Source: JAWKTV01 sp041398905 | Lineage (GTDB): Bacteria > Planctomycetota > Planctomycetia > Planctomycetales > Planctomycetaceae | Direction of reading: 5' to 3' | Assembly (NCBI GenBank): GCA_041398905.1 | Contig: JAWKTV010000004.1 | Coordinates: 322,729-386,728 of the forward strand | Length of the DNA: 64,000 bases | Shown: positions 20,220 to 30,259 of the stretch, piece after piece | Position numbering within the stretch: the stretch's first letter is position 1 | Layout of the letters: each line of letters begins with the position of its first letter | Notes under the pieces: generated by a model | What the model was told of the DNA's origin: nothing | The model's database searches: none | The model's input: only the letters and a program-made list of their open reading frames with translations | Position numbers and translations under genes: made by a program

Positions 20220-21251
20220 TCATCCGTGGCGGATCAGTCCGGGTGTGACGTCGATGTCGAGGGTCGCCTCGCGGCCGGCGTCGAGCAGCTCCCAGCCCAG
20301 AGCGGCCATCGCGGCGTTGTCGGTGCAGTACGCGCCGGGCGAAAGGTGCAGTTCGATCCCCGCTTCATCCGCCATGCGTTGAAGGGAGGCACGGAAGACG
20401 CCATTCGCGGCAACACCTCCGCCAATCAAGAGTCGCGTGTACCCGAGTTTGCGCGCCGCCTGCCGACACTTCGCCACCAGCACATCCACCGCGGCCGCCT
20501 GAAAGCTGGCCGCGATATCGGCGATGCGCCGCGCCGTCAGCTCCGGTGCCGGCTGACTGGAACCGGGCATCCCTCGCGCTTCGTACAGGACGGCCGTCTT
20601 GACACCCGAAAAGCTGAAGTCCAGCCGGTCGTCGTTGATGAACGCGCGTGGAAAGCGAACCGCAGCAGGGTCACCCTCGCGGGCCACACGTTCAATCGAC
20701 GGCCCCCCCGGATACGGGAGTCCGAGGATCGCGGCCACCTTGTCGAACGCTTCGCCCGCGGCATCATCGATCGTGGACCCGATGAGCCGCATGTCGGTCG
20801 CCGAGCGGCAGTCATACAGATTCGTATGTCCGCCACTCACCACAAGCCCGACCGCCGGGAACAGGTCGACACCCGCCGCGAGCCGACAGGCGTAAAGGTG
20901 GGCCTCCACATGGTTGACCGCGATCAGCGGCAACCCCAGCGTCCAGGCCAGCGTCTTCGCCGCCGTCAGCCCGACCAGCAGCGAGCCGACGAGCCCGGGC
21001 TGCGTCATCACTGCGATTGCGGACAGGTCGGCGAGCGTGACCCCGGCCGCCCGGAGTGCTTCGTCGATCACCGGAAGAATCCGCGGTACATGCGCCCGCG
21101 AAGCGATCTCGGGGACGACGCCGCCCCAGCGTTCGTGTAACTCCGCCTGCGTGGCGACAATGCTCGACAGCACCTTCAGTTCGCGCGACACCACCGCTGC
21201 GGCGGTTTCGTCGCAGGAAGATTCGATGGCGAGCAACAGTCGAGCGGGCAT
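20220..21251 (-). CDS. tsaD: tRNA N6-threonylcarbamoyladenosine transferase TsaD
   Basis: Kae1/TsaD ATPase that, with TsaB/TsaE, transfers threonylcarbamoyl to A37 of ANN-decoding tRNAs in the cytoplasm. Seen: N-terminal LLAIESSCDETAAAVV, metal-binding HVEAHLYA (H-x3-H), LVVSGGHTNL, GEAFDKVA, PYPGGP, FSFSGVKTAV, GGGVAANGVFR and a terminal CTDNAAMAALG. Length (~343 aa) is normal. Start at 21251 (MPARLLLAIESS); an upstream ATG at 21329 would overlap the rpoC terminator. It follows rpoC in the same direction but beyond a terminator hairpin. Confidence 0.97.
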   Translation of the reverse strand: MPARLLLAIESSCDETAAAVVSRELKVLSSIVATQAELHERWGGVVPEIASRAHVPRILPVIDEALRAAGVTLADLSAIAVMTQPGLVGSLLVGLTAAKTLAWTLGLPLIAVNHVEAHLYACRLAAGVDLFPAVGLVVSGGHTNLYDCRSATDMRLIGSTIDDAAGEAFDKVAAILGLPYPGGPSIERVAREGDPAAVRFPRAFINDDRLDFSFSGVKTAVLYEARGMPGSSQPAPELTARRIADIAASFQAAAVDVLVAKCRQAARKLGYTRLLIGGGVAANGVFRASLQRMADEAGIELHLSPGAYCTDNAAMAALGWELLDAGREATLDIDVTPGLIRHG

Positions 21252-21285
21252 GGAAGTACAGAGCGGCGGGGCCGGCAACCAAGCA

Positions 21286-21318
21286 GAAAGCCCGGAGGTT
21301 CTGGCCCCCCGGGCTTTC
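21286..21318 (-). terminator. terminator hairpin downstream of rpoC
   Basis: A 10-bp perfect stem GAAAGCCCGG/CCGGGCTTTC with a 13-base loop starts 32 bases after the rpoC stop. On the minus strand it is followed by TGCTTGG, a weak T tract, so termination may be partial. It separates the ribosomal/RNA polymerase operon from tsaD. Confidence 0.7.
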
Positions 21319-21349
21319 AGACGATTCATCGTTCCAGACTCCGGCGGGA

Positions 21350-24300
21350 TTACTCTTCCGGGGTCAGGTCACGCAAAGACGGAACGTCATCGAGCGGCTC
21401 ATCGTTCTCGGGAACGACGTTACCGAGGCCGCCGCCCACGTCATCGGCCTGCGAAAGCAGGTCGAGACGGTGCTGCATGATCCGGGCCTGCTCCGCCTTC
21501 TGCTCCATCAGCGCTTCGGGACGGATGCGGACTTCGGCGTCCTGGTGGAGTTGGAAGCCGGTACCGGCCGGGATCAGGTGACCCAGGATGACGTTCTCCT
21601 TCAGCCCCTTCAGTCCATCGGTCTTGCCCGCCAGTGCGGCCTCGGTGAGGACTTTCGTGGTTTCCTGGAAGGACGCCGCCGAGATGAACGACTCGCTTTG
21701 CACGGCCGCCTTGGTGATACCCAGGAGTTGCGTGCTGCCGGTCGCCGGCTTCGGCTTCGTTCCCTTGGCGGGTCGGCCGCCCGACGCCTCGATTTCGGCA
21801 TTGACCTCTTCGAGCTGTTCCTTCGGGACCACATCGCCGACCTGGTACTCCGAATCACCGACGTCGGTGATCCGCACCGATTCCCGCAGTTTCGCGTTGA
21901 CGGCTCGGAACTCCCGCTTGTCGATGATGACGCCAGGCAGCAGATCGGTGTCGCCCACGTCGTCGATGCGAATCTTCCGGAGCATCTGCGAGACGACCAG
22001 CTCGATATGCTTGTCGTCGATTTCCACCCGCTGAGCGCGGTACACGTTCTGGATTTCGTGCAGCAGGTACTGCTGCACCGCCTCTTCGCCCGAGACCTTC
22101 AGGATGTCGTGCGGGACCAGCGGACCGGCGACGAGGGCGTCGCCGGTGCGGACATGGTCATCGGTATGCACGAGCAACGCCCGGCCGTGCGGAATGATAT
22201 GCTCGCGTTCGACGGAACCATCCGGCGTCCGCACGATGAGCACCCGCTTGCCGCGCTTCTTCTCCTGCAGAATCTCGACCACACCATCGATCTCGGCGAT
22301 GACGGCGGGATCTTTCGGCTTGCGGGCCTCGAACAGCTCCGTCACGCGCGGCAGACCGCCGGTGATGTCCTGCGTGCCCGAAGCTTCGCGGGGGGTCTTG
22401 GCGACAATCGCACCAGCGACGATCTGCTCGCCTTCTTCGACTTCCACGCTCGCCCGTTCCGGGACGTAGTAGTAGTCGAGAATCTTGCCGGTGCTGTCCT
22501 CGATGACCACCTGCGGGTGCAGGTCACCCTTGTGCTCGATGACGGTACGACGCACGTTGCCGCTCGCATCGGTCTCGCTCCGCATCGTGCGGCCTTCCAC
22601 GAGATCCTCGAATCGAACACGACCACCAACTTCCGAAAGAATTGGAATCGCGTGCGGATCCCACTGGCAGAGGATCTGCCCCTCCTTGACGGCGGAGTTC
22701 TCCTCGACCATCAGCACGGCACCGTTCGGAATCTCGTACCGCTCCAGCTCGCGCTCCTTCGGGTCGATGATGACGATCTCGCCGTTTCGACCCAGCGAGA
22801 CGCTTTGACCTTCCGAGTTGACGACGGTGCGAATTCGCACGAAGCGAACCGTACCCGCCTTGCGGGTCTTCATGTCGCTCTGCTCGACGTCACCGGTCGC
22901 CACACCACCGATGTGGAACGTACGCATCGTGAGCTGGGTACCTGGCTCGCCGATCGACTGAGCGGCGACGATACCGACCGCCAGACCGTCCTCCACCATG
23001 AAGCCCGTCGACAGATCCATGCCGTAGCAAAGCCGGCAGTTCCCCAGTTCCGCTTCGCAGGTCATCGGACTGCGGACCTGGATGCGCTCCAGCCCCATGT
23101 CCTCGATCTTGCGAGCGATGTCCCAGGTGATGAGCTCACCTTCGCGGACGATCACCTCGTCGGTGATCGGGTTGACGATGTTGCTGCGGGAGACACGACC
23201 GCGGATGGCTGCCGCGAGTGACACCTCCACGTTCTCGCCGCGATAAAGCACCCCACGGGTCACGCCCTTCGTTGTTCCACAGTCGTGCTGGGTGATGACC
23301 TGATTCTGACAGATGTCCGCCAGCTTACGGGTCAGGTAGCCGGAGTCCGCGGTCTTCAAGGCGGTATCGGCCAGACCCTTGCGGGCACCGTGCGTACTGG
23401 AGAAGTACTCCAGCACGGTCAGGCCTTCCTTGAAGTTCGACTTGATGGGGGTCTCGATGATTTCGCCCGACGGCTTCGCCATCAGACCACGCATACCGGC
23501 CAGCTGTCGGATCTGCTCCTTACCACCACGAGCACCCGAGTCGGCCATCAGGAAGATCGGGTTGACGTACTGCCCGTCATCACGGATGTCCGCCCGCAAC
23601 TGCGACATCATCGATTCGGTGATGTCTTCGCGGGCGTGAGTCCAGATGTCGATCACCTTGTTGTAACGTTCCTGGCCGGTGATGACGCCGCGATCGAACA
23701 GCTTCTGCTGCTTGAGCACCTTGCCTTCGGCGTCGTGAATCACCTTGTCCTTGTTCGGAGCCGTCACCAGGTCGCTGTTGCCGATGGACAGACCGCTGCG
23801 GGTCGACTCGCGGAACCCCAGCTCCTTCATGCGGTCGAGCAGACCAATCGTCTCGCGACGGCCCAGCTCCAGGTAGCAGTCCGAGATCACGCCCGCCAGA
23901 TCCTTGCTGTGCATCGACGTGTTATAGAACGCCATGCTCGCCGGCAGGATGTCGTTGAACAGCACGCGGCCGACGCTGGTCTCGATCGGATGACCCGGCT
24001 TGTAGTTCTCGGCACCCTGACCTTTGACCCGCTTCTCCTTCGGCAGACGGACCTTGACCATCGAATGCCGGGCGACGACGCCCTGCTGGTAAGCCGTGAT
24101 CACTTCCGAGGTGGAATAGAACGTCATCCCTTCGCCGCGCTGCCCCGGCCGCATCAGCGTGCAGTAGGCGCAACCCATGACGATGTCCTGCGAAGGCGAC
24201 ATGATCGGCTGGCCGTTCGCCGGACCGAACACGTTGTTCGTCGCCAGCATCAGCGTGGTCGCCTCCACCTGGGCTTCAATCGACAACGGCAGGTGGACGG

Positions 24301-25693
24301 CCATCTGGTCGCCGTCGAAGTCCGCGTTGAACCCGCGGCACACCAGCGGATGCACGCGAATCGCGTTGCCTTCCACCAGCGTCGGCTCGAACGCCTGAAT
24401 ACCCATGCGGTGCAGCGTGGGGGCACGGTTCAGCAGCACCGGATGGTTGGTGATTACCTCGTCCAGGATGTCCCACACCTCTTCGTCCTTGCGTTCCAGC
24501 ATCCGCTTGGCCGACTTGATGGTGTCGGCATGTCCCAACTCCTTGAGACGGCGAATGACGAACGGCTGAAACAGCTCCAGCGCGATCTTCTTCGGCAGGC
24601 CGCACTGATGCAGCTGCAGCTCGGGACCGACGACGATCACCGAACGGGCCGAGTAGTCGACGCGCTTGCCGAGCAGGTTCTCGCGGAAGCGACCCTGCTT
24701 GCCCTTGATCATGTCGGTCAGCGACTTCAGCGGACGGTTCGACGATCCGAGCACTGGACGCTTGCAGCGGTTGTTGTCGAACAGCGCGTCGACCGACTGC
24801 TGCAGCATTCGCTTCTCGTTCCGGACGATGACTTCCGGCGCGTTCAGGTCGACCAGCTTCTTGAGCCGGTTGTTGCGGTTGATGATGCGGCGGTACAGGT
24901 CGTTCAGGTCGCTGGTCGCGAAGTTGCCTGAATCGAGCAGTACCAGCGGTCGCAAATCGGGCGGGATCACCGGGACGCATTGCAGCACCATCCACTCGGG
25001 ACGGTTGGTGCTGTCCCGCAGCGCTTCGATGACCTTCAGCCGCTTGATCAGGTCACGCTTCCGCTGCTGGCTGCCGGTCTCCTTCAACTCGGCACGCAGG
25101 ACCTGGGATTCCTCGACCAGGTTGATCGAGGCCAGCAGCTTGTAGATCGCCTCGGCTCCCATGTCGATCTCGAAGGAGCTTTCGCCGTACTTCTCGCGGG
25201 CCTGACGGGCTTCCTCCTCCGTCAACATCTGGCACTTGCGCAGCGGAGTGTCGCCGGGATCAACGACCACGTAATCCTGGAAGTAGATCACCTTCTCAAG
25301 ACTGGTGGTCTTCATATTGAGCAGCGCGCCCAGACGGCTGGGCATGCTCTTGAAGAACCAGATATGCACCACCGGCGCAGCCAGTTCGATGTGCCCCATC
25401 CGCTTCCGCCGCACGCGGGAGTGGGTGACCTTGACGCCGCAGCGATCGCAGATCATCCCCTTGTACTTCATCCCGCGGTACTTGCCACAGGCGCATTCCC
25501 AGTCCTTCTCGGGACCAAAGATCCGCTCGCAGAACAGGCCGTCCCGCTCCGGACGATAGGTGCGGTAGTTGATGGTCTCCGGCTTCTTGACCTCGCCGAA
25601 CGACCAGCCGCGAATATCGTGCGGACTGGCGAGCGAAATCTTCACTGCCCCGTAGTCATTGACGCGATCGTAACCGGTTTCGCCTGCGCTCAT
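21350..25693 (-). CDS. rpoC: DNA-directed RNA polymerase subunit beta'
   Basis: Complete 1,447-aa beta' subunit, intact in frame. N-terminal zinc-binding CACGKYRGMKYKGMICDRCG, active-site NADFDGDQMAVH (Mg-binding aspartates), bridge-helix/trigger-loop regions (ADSGARGGKEQIRQLAGMRG) and a second Cys cluster (CEAELGNCRLCYGMD) are all present. Length is ordinary for a lineage lacking the large cyanobacterial-type insert. It follows rpoB after a 138-base spacer filled with repeats instead of the short gap usual for rpoBC. Confidence 0.99.
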   Translation of the reverse strand: MSAGETGYDRVNDYGAVKISLASPHDIRGWSFGEVKKPETINYRTYRPERDGLFCERIFGPEKDWECACGKYRGMKYKGMICDRCGVKVTHSRVRRKRMGHIELAAPVVHIWFFKSMPSRLGALLNMKTTSLEKVIYFQDYVVVDPGDTPLRKCQMLTEEEARQAREKYGESSFEIDMGAEAIYKLLASINLVEESQVLRAELKETGSQQRKRDLIKRLKVIEALRDSTNRPEWMVLQCVPVIPPDLRPLVLLDSGNFATSDLNDLYRRIINRNNRLKKLVDLNAPEVIVRNEKRMLQQSVDALFDNNRCKRPVLGSSNRPLKSLTDMIKGKQGRFRENLLGKRVDYSARSVIVVGPELQLHQCGLPKKIALELFQPFVIRRLKELGHADTIKSAKRMLERKDEEVWDILDEVITNHPVLLNRAPTLHRMGIQAFEPTLVEGNAIRVHPLVCRGFNADFDGDQMAVHLPLSIEAQVEATTLMLATNNVFGPANGQPIMSPSQDIVMGCAYCTLMRPGQRGEGMTFYSTSEVITAYQQGVVARHSMVKVRLPKEKRVKGQGAENYKPGHPIETSVGRVLFNDILPASMAFYNTSMHSKDLAGVISDCYLELGRRETIGLLDRMKELGFRESTRSGLSIGNSDLVTAPNKDKVIHDAEGKVLKQQKLFDRGVITGQERYNKVIDIWTHAREDITESMMSQLRADIRDDGQYVNPIFLMADSGARGGKEQIRQLAGMRGLMAKPSGEIIETPIKSNFKEGLTVLEYFSSTHGARKGLADTALKTADSGYLTRKLADICQNQVITQHDCGTTKGVTRGVLYRGENVEVSLAAAIRGRVSRSNIVNPITDEVIVREGELITWDIARKIEDMGLERIQVRSPMTCEAELGNCRLCYGMDLSTGFMVEDGLAVGIVAAQSIGEPGTQLTMRTFHIGGVATGDVEQSDMKTRKAGTVRFVRIRTVVNSEGQSVSLGRNGEIVIIDPKERELERYEIPNGAVLMVEENSAVKEGQILCQWDPHAIPILSEVGGRVRFEDLVEGRTMRSETDASGNVRRTVIEHKGDLHPQVVIEDSTGKILDYYYVPERASVEVEEGEQIVAGAIVAKTPREASGTQDITGGLPRVTELFEARKPKDPAVIAEIDGVVEILQEKKRGKRVLIVRTPDGSVEREHIIPHGRALLVHTDDHVRTGDALVAGPLVPHDILKVSGEEAVQQYLLHEIQNVYRAQRVEIDDKHIELVVSQMLRKIRIDDVGDTDLLPGVIIDKREFRAVNAKLRESVRITDVGDSEYQVGDVVPKEQLEEVNAEIEASGGRPAKGTKPKPATGSTQLLGITKAAVQSESFISAASFQETTKVLTEAALAGKTDGLKGLKENVILGHLIPAGTGFQLHQDAEVRIRPEALMEQKAEQARIMQHRLDLLSQADDVGGGLGNVVPENDEPLDDVPSLRDLTPEE

Positions 25694-25703
25694 GGTATTT
25701 GAA

Positions 25704-25829
25704 GTGGGTAGTGGGTCGTGGGACGTGGAAAGGCCATCAGTTGGGAGCGGCCAAGAGGGGCGAGCGGTGCCGAGGGATGGTTGGTGACAACCAATTCACC
25801 CCGGCGGCTCACGACCCTCGACCAACTCC
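25704..25829. repeat. inverted heptad-repeat element filling the rpoB-rpoC spacer
   Basis: Left array GTAGTGG GTCGTGG GACGTGG (25708-25728) and right array, read in reverse complement, GGAGTTG GTCGAGG GTCGTGA (25809-25829) are 7-base-period repeats facing each other. Between them is a perfect 6-bp hairpin TGGTTG-GTGA-CAACCA (25778-25793). The element occupies almost the whole spacer and would form a large structure in the rpoBC mRNA, just upstream of rpoC. Confidence 0.65.
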
Positions 25830-25831
25830 GT

Positions 25832-28800
25832 CTACAGCCTCGCCTTCTCCAACTGCAGGTTCAAACACAGTCCGCGAATCTCGTTGGTGAGCACGTCGAA
25901 GCTGGCGGGGGTGCCGGCTTCCAGCGTGTTCTCACCCTTCACCATCGACTCGTAAATCTTCGTGCGGCCTTCCACGTCGTCGCTCTTCACCGTCAGCAAC
26001 TCCTGCAGAATGTAGGCCGCTCCATACGCCTCGAGCGCCCACACTTCCATCTCACCGAATCGCTGACCACCGAAGCGGGCCTTGCCGCCCAGCGGCTGTT
26101 GGGTAATGAGCGAGTACGGTCCGGTCGCACGGGCATGCACCTTGTCGTCGACCAGGTGGTGCAGCTTGAGCATGTAGATGTACCCGACGGTCGTCTTCTG
26201 CTCGAAAGCCTCACCCGTGCGGCCATCGAACAGGTTGACCTTGCCGCCCGGAGGCAGCCCGGCTTCCTCCAGCGTGGCCTGAATCGCCGCTTCCGAGGCG
26301 CCGTCAAATACCGGGCAGATGGCCCGGAAGCCCAGCTTGCCGGCGGCCCAACCCAAGTGCGTCTCGAGAATCTGACCGACGTTCATACGGCTGGGCACGC
26401 CCAGTGGGTTCAGGATGATGTCGATCGGAGTGCCGTCCGCGAGGTACGGCATGTCGGCCTCGGGCAGGATCTTCGAGATCACACCCTTGTTCCCGTGCCG
26501 ACCGGCCATCTTGTCGCCGACCGAGATCTGACGCCGCGACGCGACGTACACCTTCACCATCTGCAGCACGCCGTTCGGCAACTCGTCGCCGCGCTTCAGA
26601 CTGTTGATCGACTGATCGGCGGCATCGATGACGTCCTCCACAATGCTCCAGTTGTCACGCATGTACTTCCGCAGGTCGGTCTGCTTCTGCGGACTGCGGA
26701 GATCAAGGGCGTCGACGTGTCGCTCGAACTCGCGGGCGTAACTGGCGACGGCCTTCGCATCGTCCAGCGATCGCAGTTCGCGTCCATCGGAGTCGGTCAT
26801 GTGCTTGCCGAGGATTGACTCGAACTCCTTCAGGAATGCCTTGAACGCATCGGCGATGCGGGCGTAACCCTCCTGCTCGGTTCGCTTCACATCCTGGTCG
26901 AACTTCTTGCGATCGCCCTCGCTCAGACTGCTCCGCCGCGAGAATCGCTCGGTATGGATGACAATGCCGTCGATACCGCTGGGAACCTCCAGCGATTCGT
27001 TCTTCACGTCCTCGCCAGCCTTGCCGAAGATCGCCTGCAGCAGTTTCTCCTCCGGAGTCAGCTCCGCCTTGGCCTTCGGCGTCACCTTGCCCACCAGAAT
27101 GTCACCGGGCGACACACGGGTGCCGACGTGCACAATCCCGTCTTCGTCAAGGTGCCGCAGGGCCTTCTCGCTGACGTTGGGGATGTCACGGGTGAATTCT
27201 TCGCGGCCGAGCTTCGTATCTCGAATCTCGACGTCGAATTCGTCGATGTGGATCGATGTGTACACATCGTCCTTCACCAGCCGTTCGGACAGAATGATCG
27301 CGTCTTCGAAGTTGTAACCTTCCCACGACATGAACGCGACGAGTACGTTCCGGCCGAGTGAGAGGATCCCGTTGCGCGTCGCCGCGCTGTCGGCGAGGAT
27401 GTCCCCTTTCTTCACACGATCGCCGATCCGCACCAGCGGCGTCTGGTTGAGGCAGGTCCTCTCGTTGAGGCCGGTGTACTTCCGCAGCGGGTAGTTCTTG
27501 CCGTCGACTTCGATCCGGTTGGCGTCGACGTAGGTCACCTTGCCCGACTTCTCGGCCCGGGCGACCATCCCCGAGTACTTCGGTACCTCCGCCTCCATGC
27601 CGGTGCCGACCAGCGGCGGCTCGGCGATCAACAGCGGCACACCTTGGCGCTGCATGTTCGATCCCATCAACGCCCGGTTCGCGTCGTCGTGCTCGAGGAA
27701 CGGAATCAGCCCCGCCGAGATGCCGACCATCTGAGCCGGAGCGACATCGATGAACTGCACCTGGGACGCCTCGACCCAGTGCACATCGTTGCGATGTCGT
27801 GCGAGCACGCGCTCCTCCGAGATCTTGCCAGCTTTCACCAGTGTGTCGGCCGGGGCGACGAACACGTCGGACTCCTCGTCCGCCCGCAGCCAGGCGATCT
27901 CTTCGGTGACCTTCCCCTTTTCCACCTTGCGGTAGGGGGTGATCAGGAACCCGTAATCGTCGACCTTGGCGTAGATGCTGAGGCTCGAGATCAGGCCGAT
28001 GTTCGTACCTTCGGGCGTTTCAATCGGGCAGATGCGTCCGTAGTGCGAGATGTGCACGTCGCGGACTTCGAAGCCTGCCCGCTTGCGGTTGAGACCACCC
28101 GGACCGAGCGCCGACAAACGCCGCTCGTGAGTCAGCATCGACAGCGGGTTCGTTTGATCGACGACCTGCGACAACTCGCTACGGCCGAAGAAGTACTCGA
28201 TTGCCGCTGAAACGCTCTTCGGATTGACGAGCGTTCGCGGGCTCATCTCTTCGACATCCTTCAGCGTCATCCGCTCCTGGACGGTGCGACGCAGCTTCAG
28301 GAAGCCTTTGCGGATTTCGTCCGAGGCCAACTCATCAATCGTTCGCAGGCGACGATTTCCCAGGTTGTCGATGTCGTCGACCATCGCCGACGGATCACCC
28401 ACACGCAGTGCGATGATGTAACGGATCGCCGCAATCAAGTCCTCGGGACGCAGGGCCATCTCGTCTTCGGAAAGGTCGAGATGGAACTTGCGGTTGATGC
28501 GGAACCGGCCGACGCGGCCCAGACGATACCGGTTGACGTCGTAGAACTTCTCCCGGAACAGGTCGATCGCCTTTTCCAACTGCGGCGGGTTGCCGGGACG
28601 GAGACGCTGGTAGATCTTCAGCAGCGCCTCCTCATGACTAATCGTGGTGTCCTCGCGAACGCTGTTCAGGACCAGGTGATCGTTCGGATCGACGACGATC
28701 TCGACCGTCTTCAAGCCGGACTCCGCCAACTCGGCGGCCGCCTCTTCCGTGAGCACGTGACCACACTCGGCGATGATCTCACCGCTGCGCTGGTGACCTG

Positions 28801-29551
28801 CGGGGAACACGACGTCCTCCGCAACGATCTTGCCGACAAGCTCCTCTCCGTTGTGCGACTTGACGACCTTCTCCGGCTTGACGGTGTAAAACAGCTTGAG
28901 CAGGTTCGCGTCGGTCGAATAGGCCGCGTCCATCGCACGCAGCAGCGTCATCGCCGAAAACCGGCCACTTTGATCAATGCGGACTCCCAGCGTGTCCTTC
29001 TTGCCGATCGTCAGCTCGATCCAACTGCCGCGCTCCGGAATCACACGGCAGGAATACGACTTCCGACTCTCGCCCGCCTCGGCCGAGTACATGAAGTCGA
29101 CACCGGGGGAGCGGTGCAACTGACTCACCACCACACGCTCGGCACCGTTAATAATGAATTCACCGCCGCCCAACATGATCGGCATATCACCGAGGTACAC
29201 TTCCTCCTCGATGGGCTGCTCCTTGTTCAACTGCAGCCAGATGCGGAACGGCCGGCCGTAGGTCAGCCGCAGCTGACGACACTCGGTGGGCGAGTAACGC
29301 GGCTTGCCCAGCTCGTAACGTTTGTACTCGAGGCTGTAGGTCCCGTCATAATTCTTGATCGGGAAGATCTCGCGCAGGATCTCTTCCAGACCAATGTTCT
29401 TGCGGCTCTCAGGGCGCAGGTCGGCCTGCAGGAACCGGGTGTACGACTCGGTCTGGATCCGGGTCAGATCCGAGAGTTCAAACTCTCCGGCGATATTGCC
29501 GAAGTTCCGAACATCCGGGGCGTGAACGATGCGCTGAGCGGAAGTGGCCAT
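25832..29551 (-). CDS. rpoB: DNA-directed RNA polymerase subunit beta
   Basis: Complete 1,239-aa beta subunit, intact. Recognisable: rifampicin-pocket region SQVVDQTNPLSMLTHERRLS and GLNRKRAGFEVRDVHISHYG, GRICPIETPEGTNIGLI, catalytic-side MAGRHGNKGVIS, and C-terminal GGKARFGGQRFGEMEVWALEAYGA. The start MATSAQRIVH is reasonable. Upstream lies an unusually long 708-base spacer after rplL. Function: catalytic core of transcription with beta' and two alpha subunits. Confidence 0.99.
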   Translation of the reverse strand: MATSAQRIVHAPDVRNFGNIAGEFELSDLTRIQTESYTRFLQADLRPESRKNIGLEEILREIFPIKNYDGTYSLEYKRYELGKPRYSPTECRQLRLTYGRPFRIWLQLNKEQPIEEEVYLGDMPIMLGGGEFIINGAERVVVSQLHRSPGVDFMYSAEAGESRKSYSCRVIPERGSWIELTIGKKDTLGVRIDQSGRFSAMTLLRAMDAAYSTDANLLKLFYTVKPEKVVKSHNGEELVGKIVAEDVVFPAGHQRSGEIIAECGHVLTEEAAAELAESGLKTVEIVVDPNDHLVLNSVREDTTISHEEALLKIYQRLRPGNPPQLEKAIDLFREKFYDVNRYRLGRVGRFRINRKFHLDLSEDEMALRPEDLIAAIRYIIALRVGDPSAMVDDIDNLGNRRLRTIDELASDEIRKGFLKLRRTVQERMTLKDVEEMSPRTLVNPKSVSAAIEYFFGRSELSQVVDQTNPLSMLTHERRLSALGPGGLNRKRAGFEVRDVHISHYGRICPIETPEGTNIGLISSLSIYAKVDDYGFLITPYRKVEKGKVTEEIAWLRADEESDVFVAPADTLVKAGKISEERVLARHRNDVHWVEASQVQFIDVAPAQMVGISAGLIPFLEHDDANRALMGSNMQRQGVPLLIAEPPLVGTGMEAEVPKYSGMVARAEKSGKVTYVDANRIEVDGKNYPLRKYTGLNERTCLNQTPLVRIGDRVKKGDILADSAATRNGILSLGRNVLVAFMSWEGYNFEDAIILSERLVKDDVYTSIHIDEFDVEIRDTKLGREEFTRDIPNVSEKALRHLDEDGIVHVGTRVSPGDILVGKVTPKAKAELTPEEKLLQAIFGKAGEDVKNESLEVPSGIDGIVIHTERFSRRSSLSEGDRKKFDQDVKRTEQEGYARIADAFKAFLKEFESILGKHMTDSDGRELRSLDDAKAVASYAREFERHVDALDLRSPQKQTDLRKYMRDNWSIVEDVIDAADQSINSLKRGDELPNGVLQMVKVYVASRRQISVGDKMAGRHGNKGVISKILPEADMPYLADGTPIDIILNPLGVPSRMNVGQILETHLGWAAGKLGFRAICPVFDGASEAAIQATLEEAGLPPGGKVNLFDGRTGEAFEQKTTVGYIYMLKLHHLVDDKVHARATGPYSLITQQPLGGKARFGGQRFGEMEVWALEAYGAAYILQELLTVKSDDVEGRTKIYESMVKGENTLEAGTPASFDVLTNEIRGLCLNLQLEKARL

Positions 29552-30259
29552 GCGTGATTCTCAGGACTCGCGAGATACTTGGGATTCGAAGTTCCGCGAA
29601 CGCGACCTCGTCGTCGACGATGAACCACCGCGCCGGGCGGTTGCGCAAAACGGCAACTGGAGGAGCGTTCGGGCTGGCAGGGCCGCGAACAAGGCAGGGA
29701 GTACGTTGCGGGGCGCGGAGTACCACCCCGGGCAGCGGGCACGCCGGGTTTCGGCGAGACGCAGGGCAGCGGAAGCCGTCGGCAATGCAGTACCGAACAA
29801 ACGCCGACGGGCGGGCCTCCGAAACAGGCACCGCAGCGACATCGCGGATTGTCGGACTGCCGACCAGCTCCTCAACCCGGCCCCCCTTCCGGCTTGTGGA
29901 TGGTAAATGGTGCATCCGAAAAGCATCGCCGAACGCCGCAGTGCACAGCACGCCCCGGCCGCAGATGGTTCACTCCTCATCAGTGACGAAGAAACCATCC
30001 CCATTGCCGACCGCGCAGCCATGACACAGCCAGTGCTGCGAACAAAAGCCGCAGCACCGCCGCCCCACTGAACAGCTTTCAACAGGACGGCATCGACCAA
30101 TTCAGATCATCACCACGGGTGGTTGGCGGAGCTGGAACATCCCGTCCCGACTCCCCCGAAAACGGCTCTCGAACCTTCCCTGCCGCCGAGCCGCTCGACA
30201 CCTTCCGTGACGGGCCGGACGGATGAACGTACATCCGGACCGCCACAGGGCAGCCGCGA
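29552..30259. other. 708-base rplL-rpoB intergenic region
   Basis: No supported gene. Open frames here lack motifs and overlap one another on both strands. A hairpin CGGATG-AACGTA-CATCCG sits at about 30225-30242, some 20-30 bases after the rplL stop. It is placed like the partial terminator (attenuator) known between rplL and rpoB in other bacteria. The remainder may hold an rpoBC promoter; none could be named with confidence. Confidence 0.45.

Noticed and set aside
21056..23221. 721-codon plus-strand open frame
   Set aside because: Antisense to rpoC, which is unambiguous; the frame is a by-product of GC-rich third positions.
23285..24931. 548-codon plus-strand open frame
   Set aside because: Antisense to rpoC active-site region; no recognisable domain.
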